A stretch of 50,138 nt of DNA, taken from contig JAQICZ010000012.1 of the NCBI GenBank assembly GCA_027858295.1, forward strand, positions 1 through 50,138. Reading direction: 5' to 3'. The stretch is from Nanobdellota archaeon (lineage in GTDB: Archaea > Nanobdellota > Nanobdellia > Pacearchaeales > GW2011-AR1). Position 1 is the stretch's first letter, and every line of letters begins with the position of its first letter. The notes beneath the pieces were generated by a model that worked only from the letters and a program-made list of their open reading frames with translations, made no database searches and was not told the origin of the DNA. The translations under genes were made by a program, and so were the position numbers. Below are positions 1 to 9,428 of the stretch, one piece after another.

Positions 1-28
1 TTTTTCTCCCCTCCTTAAAGAATTAATT

Positions 29-685
29 TTAATTTAAAACTTTAATAACTTCTTCTTTTTTAGTTAATTCTGAAAAGGTAAATTCTTCATTAACTAAAAT
101 TGATGGATAAGTTGTTATATTATATTCTTTTAAGAGAATGGATAGTGAATCTAATGAAGTGTCTGCAGCAATTGGAATCAATACCACATCAAATTGTTTT
201 TCGAACTTGATTTCATATAATACTTTAGACCAAACATTTTGTTCTGCTTTCTTTGTAAGATCTGTTTCGTTATAGTTATAAAAATAAACAATTGTATTGA
301 AATCATTTCCACACTTTTGTTTAATCTTGATTGAATTAATCCATAAATAGGACCTTAAAGCATCGTATTTTCGATGTAAAGCTTCTAAATTCTTAGTCAT
401 TCTTCCACTATTTTCATAGTCTTCTAGTATGATTGCTTGATTGTAAACCTCATCTAGTAACTTAGAGTTTGATTGTTGTAAGCTCTCACAGCTAACGTTT
501 AGAGAATCTACTAGGTTATCCTGAGCCATAATATCTAGTAATAGAACTTCTGAATCAACAAAATATTCATTCATTTGAGTTAGTCTGTTTTCTTCTAAAA
601 TAACGCCGGAATACATTCCAATTAGAAATACAACTATTGTTAATGCCAACGCTTGTAAAAATACTGGATATTTCATTTGAACCAC
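29..685 (-). CDS. Membrane-anchored protein with thioredoxin-like C-terminal region, uncharacterised
   Basis: 218-aa ORF; N-terminal TM segment; C-terminal region resembles a thioredoxin-like fold (VLIPIAADT..LKEYNITTYPSILVNEEFTF) without an obvious CxxC. Confidence 0.6.
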   Translation of the reverse strand: MVQMKYPVFLQALALTIVVFLIGMYSGVILEENRLTQMNEYFVDSEVLLLDIMAQDNLVDSLNVSCESLQQSNSKLLDEVYNQAIILEDYENSGRMTKNLEALHRKYDALRSYLWINSIKIKQKCGNDFNTIVYFYNYNETDLTKKAEQNVWSKVLYEIKFEKQFDVVLIPIAADTSLDSLSILLKEYNITTYPSILVNEEFTFSELTKKEEVIKVLN

Positions 686-1914
686 CGAATGTCTCCACGA
701 GCAAATTTATACCCTGATGTAATAAGTATTACTGGATACATCAATAAGTAAAAAAACTCATAGACAATAAAGGTTAATACGGTTGGCCTTTTATATTCTT
801 TTCGTTCCTTTATACTAAATAATGCAATCATGGAATAAGCAACACTTACAATAAGAAGAACCATCCCAATATAGGCTAGAATACTTGGATTTATTTTAAA
901 ATCATTAAGAGTTATTATTGCAACATTTGCTTCAACTGAATTAATAGTAAGGAGGATTCTCGTCAGTAAAGTAGAGAATATTCTAAAGAGTAAAATCCCA
1001 AGGCCGATAACTCCGAATAACCAACTGAATGCAAAGAAGGGCAAAACAAAAGCACCAAGCATTCCCTGTCTTCCCCAGGCTTTTTTGTATTTGAAGATGC
1101 ATTGGATTCCTCCTAGGTTCCATCTAATTCTTTGTTGAAACCATGCTCTGAAAGTTTCGGGGGATTCTGCGTATACCTTTGATGGTACGCTCATTTTCAC
1201 ATCATAGCCCAAAGACAAGAGTCTCCAAGTAATTTCTATGTCTTCTGTAATGTTTTTATCATCAAATCCTTTTATCTCGTCAAATACGGTTTTTCTGTAC
1301 ATGGCGAGTGGGCCAGGTGTTACATAAATTGAACCAACAAATTCTAATAATTTTCTTGTGAATTTAATTATTATATATTCGACTGCTTGAAGCATAAGTA
1401 GGGTATTTGTTCTGTTCTTAACTAAGACATTAGCTGTAACAGCAGCTACATTTGGTTTGTCAAAAAATCCCAACCCTTTTGCAATTGAGCCTTCTTCTGG
1501 GAAGCTATCAGCATCTCCGAAGATTATGATTTCAGAATCAACAAAATTAGCACCGTAATTTTTAGATCCTGCTGCACAACCAGTATTTTTTGGTGTTTGT
1601 ACAGCAAGTACTAGTCCTGGATATTTTTTTTCATATTCTTTTGCAATTTTGAAGGAATCATCTGGTGAGCAGTCATCAACTACAACAATTTTCTCAATGT
1701 ATTTGTATCCGTTATTGATAAATTTTTCAATAACTGGTCCAACAGTGTTTCCTTCTTTATAACAAGGAATAACTATACTTACTCCATAGTTTCTCTTAGC
1801 TTTTGGAGTCCACATTATCTTTTTTTTATTTTGGATATATATTAAGAAGAATAAGAACATAAAATAAAAACCAATGAAGGAATATGTGAGAAATATTTTT
1901 GTTAGAAAATCCAT
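673..1914 (-). CDS. Membrane family 2 glycosyltransferase (cellulose synthase/COG1215-like)
   Basis: VSIVIPCYKEGNTVGPVIEKF, VVDDCSPDDSF, GDADSFPEEGS, QQRIRWNLGG motifs plus C-terminal TM segments; start probably MDFLTK rather than the ORF-track start. Confidence 0.9.
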   Translation of the reverse strand: MDFLTKIFLTYSFIGFYFMFLFFLIYIQNKKKIMWTPKAKRNYGVSIVIPCYKEGNTVGPVIEKFINNGYKYIEKIVVVDDCSPDDSFKIAKEYEKKYPGLVLAVQTPKNTGCAAGSKNYGANFVDSEIIIFGDADSFPEEGSIAKGLGFFDKPNVAAVTANVLVKNRTNTLLMLQAVEYIIIKFTRKLLEFVGSIYVTPGPLAMYRKTVFDEIKGFDDKNITEDIEITWRLLSLGYDVKMSVPSKVYAESPETFRAWFQQRIRWNLGGIQCIFKYKKAWGRQGMLGAFVLPFFAFSWLFGVIGLGILLFRIFSTLLTRILLTINSVEANVAIITLNDFKINPSILAYIGMVLLIVSVAYSMIALFSIKERKEYKRPTVLTFIVYEFFYLLMYPVILITSGYKFARGDIRWFK

Positions 1915-2022
1915 TTTAGTTATTGTCTTGCCCCGTGAATTTACTACCAAAATTCACTTTAAAAAGATTGCTGGGATGTTGTTTTTGGAAAGTTTTTTTA
2001 ACTAAATAGCCTATATTCTATT

Positions 2023-3111
2023 ATGAAGGGGTACAGAAATTCTAGTATTAGAGAACAGGAGGGTATTTATTATCTTAGAATAAAAGAAGATAATTACTAT
2101 GATGTAGGTCATACCTATGGTAAAATGCTTGTAAATGTTGAACATCCGGTGTTAAATTTTCTTAGGAATTGGTTTGTTGTTTATATTTTGTCTATTCTAA
2201 TGAAGCTTTTTAGTAAAAGAATTAATGAAATAAATATACCAAAGGATTATTTAAATGAAATCAGAGGATATGCAGACGCCACAGAAATTTCGTATGATAT
2301 ATTGATGTTTTTGAACTTTTATTTTGATGTTTCAGGGAAATCTGGACTTTCAGGCTCTACATTTACTTTTTTTAACGATAAGGGGCTATTCGTTGGCAAT
2401 AATACAGATGTTAAGTCCTTAATAATGAGGATTCTTCTAAGGCATACAAAGAGTATTGTTGTTGAAATGAACATATTGGGCCGAAATAAATTTACATATG
2501 TTTCGTTTCCATTTTTTGTTGGAGTGGTTAATGGTTTTAATGAGAATATTATATTGAGTAGCCATAAGATTTTAAGGAAGGATAATAAATTTGTTAATGG
2601 TCGGTTGGGAATTTTTATTTTATCCAGATATCTTTTGGAAAATTCTAAAGATATTTCTGAAATTAGAAATATTATTCCTAAAAACTTGCCAGGCAAGTCT
2701 ATGAATTTAATGGTCACTGATATCGGGCGAAAGAAAAGTTCTGTTTTTGAAATTAGTTCAGGTGGTGTGAATGAGCTCACAATAAAAGGACAATGGATGG
2801 GGTGTACAAATCATATAAAAAGTGAAAAAATGAGAGATTTATATGCAGGTCTGCCTGAAGCTAGTGAAGTTGTTTTAAAGAGTTTGGAAACATTATTATC
2901 TGAGGTTGAAGAGATGACTGTTGATAAATCAGTGTCAATTTTGCAAAATAAGGGTAGTGGTCTAAAAGGAAGATTTGGTAATTCTTCAGTCGCTAATAAT
3001 GCAACATGTCAGAGTTTTGTTTTTGATTTCGAAAACATGGAGATGCATATTTCGAATTCTAATAAAAGGCCTGTTTCCTTAAACGGGAAATTTGTAAAAA
3101 TCTCATTCTGA
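2023..3111 (+). CDS. C45/acyl-CoA:6-APA acyltransferase-like Ntn-hydrolase with Ser at the putative nucleophile position
   Basis: 362 aa; GSTFTFFNDKGLFVGNNTD and MGCTNHI resemble the AAT-like family signature and downstream TNH motif. Confidence 0.6.
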   Translation: MKGYRNSSIREQEGIYYLRIKEDNYYDVGHTYGKMLVNVEHPVLNFLRNWFVVYILSILMKLFSKRINEINIPKDYLNEIRGYADATEISYDILMFLNFYFDVSGKSGLSGSTFTFFNDKGLFVGNNTDVKSLIMRILLRHTKSIVVEMNILGRNKFTYVSFPFFVGVVNGFNENIILSSHKILRKDNKFVNGRLGIFILSRYLLENSKDISEIRNIIPKNLPGKSMNLMVTDIGRKKSSVFEISSGGVNELTIKGQWMGCTNHIKSEKMRDLYAGLPEASEVVLKSLETLLSEVEEMTVDKSVSILQNKGSGLKGRFGNSSVANNATCQSFVFDFENMEMHISNSNKRPVSLNGKFVKISF

Positions 3112-3963
3112 CTTTATGTATTTAGAAGCTGATGGGTATTCTTCTTTTATTTCGTCTTTGAATAGCTTCATTTGCTGTTCTCTGTATTTCTCTGGGAGTT
3201 TGTTTCCGAAGGCTTTACAATAGGTTTTATATTCACACCAGTTACAAAGGATTGTTTTTTGTGTTGGGAATATTTTTGCGTGTTCTACTGTCTCAATTAA
3301 TTCCATTATTTCTTTTTTTAATTCATCTAATTGCTCGTTTGTTCTTTTTGAGAAAATTTGTTTGTTATGATTCAGATAATGCCAAGTTAAGAGTACTGGT
3401 TTGTCTTTTCCGTATTTTTCTTTTATTGCTATACTATATAGGGCCAATTGTCTATCTTTGTCAAATTTTTCTTGACTAGGAAGAGAATTGGCTGTTTTAT
3501 AATCGTGAATTTCATATTCTCCTGTTTCTTTGTTATGAACTAATCTATCTATATATCCAATTAATTTGTGTGGGTAATCTCTTGCTAAGTCAACCCAGAC
3601 TTTTTCTTCCATTGAGATTGTTCCATCTTTGAAAGGTTGGTGTTTTATGTAATAATCTATTAAGAATTGGACTCCTTTGGTCTTGTAGTCTTCTGCTGTT
3701 ACGTTTGTTTTTACAATTAGAATGTTTTCTACCCAGCCTTCTTGCCAGGTTAAAACGTATTTTTCTAAAACATCATCTAAGGTTGGTAGATTTCCTTTTT
3801 GAACTTCAGTATAAAGCCATTCTAGTGAATCATGGACACAAGTTCCGAGATGTGCTTCAATGGATTTTTCTACGGGGGATGGGACTTTGTCAATGTATTT
3901 TAATTTATACTTGTATCGACATTGTTCGAATGATGCTAGTTTGGAATGTGAATATACTGTCAT
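3103..3963 (-). CDS. PD-(D/E)XK nuclease-family protein (RecB/Cas4-like, probable Fe-S cysteines)
   Basis: SHSKLASFEQCRYKYKLKYID, GTCVHDSLE, GYIDRLV...YEIHDYKT, CNWCEYKTYC motifs. Confidence 0.85.
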   Translation of the reverse strand: MTVYSHSKLASFEQCRYKYKLKYIDKVPSPVEKSIEAHLGTCVHDSLEWLYTEVQKGNLPTLDDVLEKYVLTWQEGWVENILIVKTNVTAEDYKTKGVQFLIDYYIKHQPFKDGTISMEEKVWVDLARDYPHKLIGYIDRLVHNKETGEYEIHDYKTANSLPSQEKFDKDRQLALYSIAIKEKYGKDKPVLLTWHYLNHNKQIFSKRTNEQLDELKKEIMELIETVEHAKIFPTQKTILCNWCEYKTYCKAFGNKLPEKYREQQMKLFKDEIKEEYPSASKYIKSE

Positions 3964-4110
3964 TTTTTAGTTCTTTAGTAATTAGTTTAATTGTTAATAA
4001 AAATAAGAAAGTGGTTATAAAACTTTAGACCATTTTCACTTAATTCTGTTGTAATTTCGTAGAGATAACATTGTGGAAGGTTTTATATATAGTTTTTATT
4101 TGGTTATTGA

Positions 4111-5340
4111 ATGAATTGTGATTTAAAATATCCTGAAGAGCTTGTAAATAAGTATGGCGCAAAAGCAGGAATTAATATGTATATTAAATCTGAATTACCC
4201 AAAATTCCTCAAGCGAAGAATATTGTTAAAACTCCCAGGGAATCAATTGACGATGCCTTAGAAAGGGCAGAAAGAGAAGGTGTTGGATGGCCCAGGCTTT
4301 TTAGATCAAGTGCTAAAGCAGAACTGTGGGGGTATGAAGGTAAATTTTCAACTAAGGAAGTGGAAAGTTTTGAAGAATTTGAAAAGAAAATGCAAGGTCG
4401 TGTGATGTATGGTGGAGTTAGCAATAGGGATGCATACAATAGAGATTTAAGAGAATTGATTGGATCAATAGAATCTTCTTCTTCTGACTTGAAGGAAGAC
4501 AATCCTAAGCTTCATGGTAGTTTACCAGATAAAATTCCAGTTATTTTTGCAGAAAAATCGGATTCTTCAATTGTTGGAACATATATTAAACATCCTAATA
4601 AAGATGATTTTTATCATATAACAATAACAAATTCTTCTTCTCTTGTTCCTCAGTTTAGGAATATTATTGATCCGGAAAGGTCAATGTATATTTCAAATAA
4701 AGGTAAAGTTAATAGGCTTACTGTTCCTCAAATATTTGGTTCAGAAAAATATCATTCTCCGAATAATTTAGATTTTAATTTAAAGAAGGAATTAGAAAAA
4801 GTTGTTTCATGGCATGATAAATTTGTTTCTCTACCTGAGTTAGATGAAAATTGGGCTTGGCAAGTTGAGTTTGGATTGGACCCTATTATGCTTTATCAGT
4901 TTAGACCATTTAAGATAAAAGAGAAAGCTGATTTTATTATTGATTCTCCAAATGTTGATAAACCAAATATCTATATGATAGGAATAACTCCTAAAGAAGG
5001 AATTAATGTTCAGGTGGAAAAAGATATTTTTAATAATGAAAATTTATCAGAAGACCCTTTGTTGTTTTATAATAAGATGAGATTACTTAAAAATTTGTCT
5101 GGAGGAGAAAATATTAAAGTTAATTTCTTAGAAGAATCCTTGAATTTTTTAATGCATGATGAGGTTGCTGCCATGAGGAGAGCAGAATTAACAGTTTTAG
5201 ATGCTGGGAATATTGAGAGTTGGATCTCTGGTGGAAAGAATGATTTGTTAAGTCAAGGAAATTGGGTAAATATAAAAGCAGATGGAGAGAATCTTCAAAT
5301 TACACCAATGAACAAAGGTTCTTTTCCTAATCTTGAATAG
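4111..5340 (+). CDS. Diverged PPDK/PEP-synthase N-terminal (ATP-grasp-like) domain protein
   Basis: PRLFRSSAKAELWGYEGKFST and WQVEFGLDPIMLYQFRPFK resemble PPDK_N signatures; no phosphohistidine or PEP-binding domain in 409 aa. Confidence 0.5.
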   Translation: MNCDLKYPEELVNKYGAKAGINMYIKSELPKIPQAKNIVKTPRESIDDALERAEREGVGWPRLFRSSAKAELWGYEGKFSTKEVESFEEFEKKMQGRVMYGGVSNRDAYNRDLRELIGSIESSSSDLKEDNPKLHGSLPDKIPVIFAEKSDSSIVGTYIKHPNKDDFYHITITNSSSLVPQFRNIIDPERSMYISNKGKVNRLTVPQIFGSEKYHSPNNLDFNLKKELEKVVSWHDKFVSLPELDENWAWQVEFGLDPIMLYQFRPFKIKEKADFIIDSPNVDKPNIYMIGITPKEGINVQVEKDIFNNENLSEDPLLFYNKMRLLKNLSGGENIKVNFLEESLNFLMHDEVAAMRRAELTVLDAGNIESWISGGKNDLLSQGNWVNIKADGENLQITPMNKGSFPNLE

Positions 5341-5395
5341 ATAATTATTTAATTCTGCTAAATTTTATATTATTACCCCCTTAAATACATAAAAA

Positions 5396-5642
5396 TACCT
5401 TCGCTACGCTCAGAATTAAGGCAGTTGAATTATCTACTCCGTCAGGGGCAAATATTATATTGAGAACAGGGGAATTATTAGTTTTTCAGCTATAAAAATC
5501 TACTAATATAATTTTGTAAAGGCAATTGTACAGGATAGATTTGTTATTTTGTTATCATAGAATAAAGAAATAAGTTTAACCTTTATTTCTTATGAAATTT
5601 AGAGATAATTGTATTTTTTGTTCAAAATGGGGAGAAGATGGA
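5396..5642. repeat. Intergenic structured element type D, first copy
   Basis: ACCTTCGCTACGCTCAG...GTTGAATTATCTACTCCGTCAGGGGCAAATATTATATTG...GAAATTTAGAGATAATTGTATTTTTTGTTCAAAAT. Confidence 0.6.
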
Positions 5643-5647
5643 GAAAT

Positions 5648-6835
5648 TTATTTTGTTATTTCTCCGAAGCCGATTAGTCTCCAATGGCCGCCAACGTTTC
5701 TTGCAATTCCTACATTGTCTCCTTCTAGAGCTACAATTGGGATGTTTAGGTTCATTTCAACTTCATCGCCTGAAATCTTTTCAACAGTTCCAACTGTAAT
5801 TGTTGTATTTACTGAAAGCATTAACATTTCTGTTGTTTTTAATTCTTCTACTTGTTTTTTTGTTTCTTCGCCTAGAACTTCTTTGAATAGTTCTGTTTTG
5901 ATTTTTGTCTTATATGTAATATCTGGCAAGACTCCTTCTATTGAACATACTGAGCCTGTTAATGAATCTGTTCTTGTCATAAAGGGATCTAGTTCTGTTT
6001 CAATTGAAATACTTGCTCCAGGCAATACTTCATCTACTGAATCTGAGCCCTTGTGTAATGAGATAATTTTTGTTGTTAATGGTGAATATGTAAACTGGTT
6101 ATTCTTTTTTGTTGAGAGCCCTGGTTTTATTTCGATGCTATCTCCAACTTTTAATTTTCCTTGTTTTAGAATTCCACCCAGAACTCCTCCATGGATATCT
6201 TTGATTTTTGTTCCTGGTCTGTTAATATCAAAACTTCTTGCTATTAAAAAAACTGGATTTTTTGTTTCGTCTCTAACGGGCACTGGTAATTCTGTTAACA
6301 TCTCAAGTAATTTGTCTATGTTTACATTTTGTTGTGCAGAAATTGGGATTACTGGTGAGTTTTCAGCAATAGTTCCTTTGACAAAGTCTTTGATTGTTTT
6401 GTAATTTTCTAGAGCTCTTTCTTTAGTTACTAGGTCAATTTTATTTTGAACAATGATTATATTTTTGATTCCTTTTGCTTGAAGTGCCATAAAGTGTTCT
6501 TTTGTTTGTGGTTTGATTCCCTCGTTTGCTGCGATAACTAGAATAGCTGAGTCGATAATTGCTGCTCCTGAAAGCATAGTTGCCATTAACATTTCGTGAC
6601 CTGGTGCGTCAATGAAAGAAACGTATCTTTCTGGAGTTCCTCTTTTTTCGTTAGTGAATTCGTCGCCGTCTTTTGAAATAATTACTTCTGCGTAGCCTAA
6701 TTTGATTGTAATTCCACGCTTTAATTCTTCAGAATGAGTGTCTGCAAATTTTCTTGTTAGTCTTGATAATAGGGTTGTTTTTCCGTGATCAATGTGCCCT
6801 ACAACTCCAACATTTATTTCTTTTAAGTTAGTCAT
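5648..6835 (-). CDS. eif2g: Translation initiation factor aIF2 subunit gamma
   Basis: GTPase motifs GHIDHGKTTL, DAPGHE, NKID; RGITIKLGYAE; full-length 395 aa. Confidence 0.95.
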   Translation of the reverse strand: MTNLKEINVGVVGHIDHGKTTLLSRLTRKFADTHSEELKRGITIKLGYAEVIISKDGDEFTNEKRGTPERYVSFIDAPGHEMLMATMLSGAAIIDSAILVIAANEGIKPQTKEHFMALQAKGIKNIIIVQNKIDLVTKERALENYKTIKDFVKGTIAENSPVIPISAQQNVNIDKLLEMLTELPVPVRDETKNPVFLIARSFDINRPGTKIKDIHGGVLGGILKQGKLKVGDSIEIKPGLSTKKNNQFTYSPLTTKIISLHKGSDSVDEVLPGASISIETELDPFMTRTDSLTGSVCSIEGVLPDITYKTKIKTELFKEVLGEETKKQVEELKTTEMLMLSVNTTITVGTVEKISGDEVEMNLNIPIVALEGDNVGIARNVGGHWRLIGFGEITK

Positions 6836-6995
6836 AGAGAAACTAGAAAAAATCAGTTAAAAAAGGTTTTGAATTTTTGCAGGGCAAAAATTGGTATAAA
6901 GTATTGCATATCTGGTATTAGGTAAATTAAATAAAAGATGTTAATAAAAAATTTAGAACTCTAGGTTGAAGCTAGAGTAATATAAAAATAAAAAT

Positions 6996-7322
6996 TTATT
7001 TAATTGACTCTAGTCTGTCTGGAAAAACATTTTGCCAATGTGGCACTGTGAATTCCGTAGTATAGTCTCGACCAGTTTTTAGAGTATCTGGGTTTACCAC
7101 GTGATAATCTGCAGAAATTGGCTTAGCTATATTTGTTCTGTTTGGCAATGTGTTTTCATCAAAAACAAGGGAATTTTTATTTTCACCTCTAGAGTAGCCT
7201 TGGTAGGTCTGGGTCATTGTTTTTGTTTCGCCTTGGTATCCATGGTTTATTGTCAGTGCTAATACAGCAGCTGCAATTCCACCAACCGTTCTTTTTCTGA
7301 ATTTGTTTAATTCTGTTTCCAT
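6996..7322 (-). CDS. Hypothetical small protein with N-terminal hydrophobic segment
   Basis: 108-aa ORF with plausible start and intergenic context. Confidence 0.5.
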   Translation of the reverse strand: METELNKFRKRTVGGIAAAVLALTINHGYQGETKTMTQTYQGYSRGENKNSLVFDENTLPNRTNIAKPISADYHVVNPDTLKTGRDYTTEFTVPHWQNVFPDRLESIK

Positions 7323-7418
7323 ACTATACTTAGATATTCTTGCTATTTAAAGGTTTCTATTTTGTTATTCCTCTGTAGGGGTGACGGTATTTGAGATGTT
7401 TGGGAGAGATGGCGCATT

Positions 7419-7822
7419 GTGAATTGATAGAGGGTTGTTGGGTTAATGTGAAGGCATAGTTGGAATGTATTTTTGGTAGATAGTTTTGTGTAATTGTTAA
7501 TGGGGCAGAAGACAAATTCCTTCGCAAACTCAGTTGTTGGGGCAAGTTAAACTATCGCCTCTGGCAGGGACAAATATTGATGAGGTTTTTGGTGGTTGAG
7601 GGCAATGGATTGATAGTTAGGGTGAATTGATAGAGGGCCGTTGGGTTAATGTGCCGGCATATTTGGAGTAAATTTTTAGTGAGCCCGTAGCTAGATTTTG
7701 TCATGAAGTTATTATTCGTTTGTAATATTATTTTTTAAAATAGATTCGCTGCCGCTCATAATTGATAGAAGACAGTTAAGTTATCCTAAGGGCATACTTG
7801 GAGCGTTTATTTATGGCGGATA
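7419..7822. repeat. Three degenerate ~60-bp direct repeats
   Basis: GTGAATTGATAGAGGGTTGTTGGGTTAATGTGAAGGCATAGTTGGA (7419), GTGAATTGATAGAGGGCCGTTGGGTTAATGTGCCGGCATATTTGGA (7621), CATAATTGATAGAAGACAGTTAAGTTATCCTAAGGGCATACTTGGA (~7756). Confidence 0.8.
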
Positions 7823-7842
7823 TTTAATTCTATTTTTATAGA

Positions 7843-8113
7843 ATATTTGGTTATGATAAGTTGATTTTATAGAGCGGAACGGAGTGACCTCGTAAAATTA
7901 ATTTGGCAAATTGTCGCAGGGAATTTCCTCATAACTGTTGTTGTTTGACCAGAGGCAGAAGCCGAGAGCCTGCAAGGCGTGGCAAGAAATTATGGAATAA
8001 TTTCGTAGAGTTTTAATTTTTCTTTTCAGGTTGGGGGAAGACGGTGGGACGACCAATGTATTAGAGAGATAAGTCCGCTTTTTGTTTCTTTTTTCTAAAA
8101 AGAAAATGGGGAG
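7843..8113 (+). repeat. Type-B structured repeat, copy B1 (attC-like candidate) with long tail
   Basis: ATTTGGTTATGA...CTGTTGTTGTTTGACC...GAGAGCCTGCAAGGCGTGGCAAG...GAGAGATAAGTCCGC; tail closely matches 17237-17410. Confidence 0.8.
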
Positions 8114-8120
8114 TTCCTTT

Positions 8121-8771
8121 TTATAATTCAATTTCTAAATTTTCCACTTCTTCTTTTTCTGTAAGTAAATCAATTATTGTTATTTCCAAAAGATAAGTGC
8201 CAGAGTCATATTCGTCTAACTCAAGATTTATATTATAATGTAATTTACTTTGGGATTCATCAATATTCTCTACACAATTGGGGATTGAAGAGCAAAATCC
8301 TTTATCAATTCCAACATCCCAACTATTTACCCAAAGATTATTTCCATCTTCATCATATAATTTTTCGTAAATATGGATTTTGTAATAATTATCTTGTACT
8401 ACTCCAACAACAGAATAAGGTACTTTCCAAAAATAATTATTAACTTCTTCTATTTTATCGGTAAAAATATGTGGAGAATTATATTTTGGGGTAATTTCAC
8501 TTTTTTCTACTGAATTATTTTTTAATATTTCTTCATTCTTGTCCTCTTTGTTTTCAATTACTTTTTCAACTTCTTCATCTCTATCACAAATACTATTTGA
8601 GTTTTGGTCTAAACAACATTCAATTCCAACTTTTATGTAAGGAGAATTACAAATAATTTCATTTTGAGGATTGTTATTTGAATTTGAGATTAAAACAATA
8701 GCAAGAACTACAATGGCAACAATAGAAACACCAATCCAAAGATAATTATTATTTTTCTTTTTGTCTACCAT
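8121..8771 (-). CDS. Single-TM membrane-anchored extracellular protein, uncharacterised
   Basis: 216 aa; N-terminal TM (YLWIGVSIVAIVVLAIVLI) then polar Asn/Glu-rich region. Confidence 0.7.
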   Translation of the reverse strand: MVDKKKNNNYLWIGVSIVAIVVLAIVLISNSNNNPQNEIICNSPYIKVGIECCLDQNSNSICDRDEEVEKVIENKEDKNEEILKNNSVEKSEITPKYNSPHIFTDKIEEVNNYFWKVPYSVVGVVQDNYYKIHIYEKLYDEDGNNLWVNSWDVGIDKGFCSSIPNCVENIDESQSKLHYNINLELDEYDSGTYLLEITIIDLLTEKEEVENLEIEL

Positions 8772-8772
8772 T

Positions 8773-8916
8773 TTATTGTTTATTTTTTATATTATTTAAA
8801 CCTGATCTTTCAATTGAAATTATTATGCCCCAATAATAAATATCTTCTTTTGTAATATTTTTTACTCCTCGTTCATTCAATTCTTTTTTTATTTCTGATA
8901 TTGTAAGCTTATTCAT
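8773..8916 (-). CDS. 47-aa conserved micro-protein (IYYWGIIISIER family), paralog of 18494-18640
   Basis: MNKLTISEIKKELNERGVKNITKEDIYYWGIIISIERSGLNNIKNKQ; stop one base before the start of the 8121-8771 gene. Confidence 0.75.
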   Translation of the reverse strand: MNKLTISEIKKELNERGVKNITKEDIYYWGIIISIERSGLNNIKNKQ

Positions 8917-8922
8917 TTTAAT

Positions 8923-8974
8923 ACATTAATTAATGCAATATATTGTATTTAAATCTTACTGCACTAATTAATGT
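8923..8974. promoter_or_regulatory. Inverted-repeat operator candidate in divergent promoter
   Basis: ACATTAATTAATGC (8923-8936) and GCACTAATTAATGT (8961-8974), inverted with one mismatch, between two divergent start codons. Confidence 0.6.
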
Positions 8975-8977
8975 AGT

Positions 8978-9151
8978 ATGGTAGAAGTAAAATTACAGGA
9001 AAGAGTTTCGAAGCAAGGGAAGAATGAGTATAAGACTTATGTCGTGACCTTGCCGAAGATTATAATTGAGGCGATTCCGAATTTAGCTAAGACGAAAAAG
9101 TTTGATGTTGAAGTTGATGATGGGAAGATTGTTTTGATTCCTAAGAAATAA
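8978..9151 (+). CDS. AbrB/SpoVT-like small DNA-binding protein
   Basis: 57 aa MVEVKLQERVSKQGKNEYKTYVVTLPKIIIEAIPNLAKTKKFDVEVDDGKIVLIPKK; swapped-hairpin AbrB-like pattern. Confidence 0.7.
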   Translation: MVEVKLQERVSKQGKNEYKTYVVTLPKIIIEAIPNLAKTKKFDVEVDDGKIVLIPKK

Positions 9152-9193
9152 TTATATAGTAATGTTCTCAAGATTTAAATAATATCAATTGTA

Positions 9194-9427
9194 TTGATTA
9201 ACATGGAAGAAGAAACCCAGATTCAAATATTGATAAGTTCAATCATTGCATTAATTATTAATTTATCTTTTTCGATTACTCAAATTTTAAAAGAAGCCCT
9301 TACAGACATACCTTCAGTTGCAGGCTATGAATGGTTACATCCTTTCTTAATAATGTGCTTTTTTATTGCAGAGATTGCTGGGATTTATGGTTTATTATTT
9401 AAAATTTTAAATTTCGGAAATAATTAA
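9194..9427 (+). CDS. Small two-TM membrane protein
   Basis: 77-aa ORF with two hydrophobic segments. Confidence 0.6.
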   Translation: MINMEEETQIQILISSIIALIINLSFSITQILKEALTDIPSVAGYEWLHPFLIMCFFIAEIAGIYGLLFKILNFGNN

Positions 9428-9428
9428 T

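Noticed and set aside
2319-2780. Minus-strand 153-aa ORF inside the AAT-like gene
   Set aside because: Low-plausibility antisense ORF within a better-supported coding region.
5592-6404. 270-aa plus-strand ORF
   Set aside because: Antisense to aIF2-gamma; an ORF shadow of a strong conserved gene.
7898-8131. ORF VVPPSSPNLKRKIKTL... (also 17099-17353, 28082-28282)
   Set aside because: These are translations of the type B repeat itself; similarity between them reflects the DNA repeat, not a protein family.
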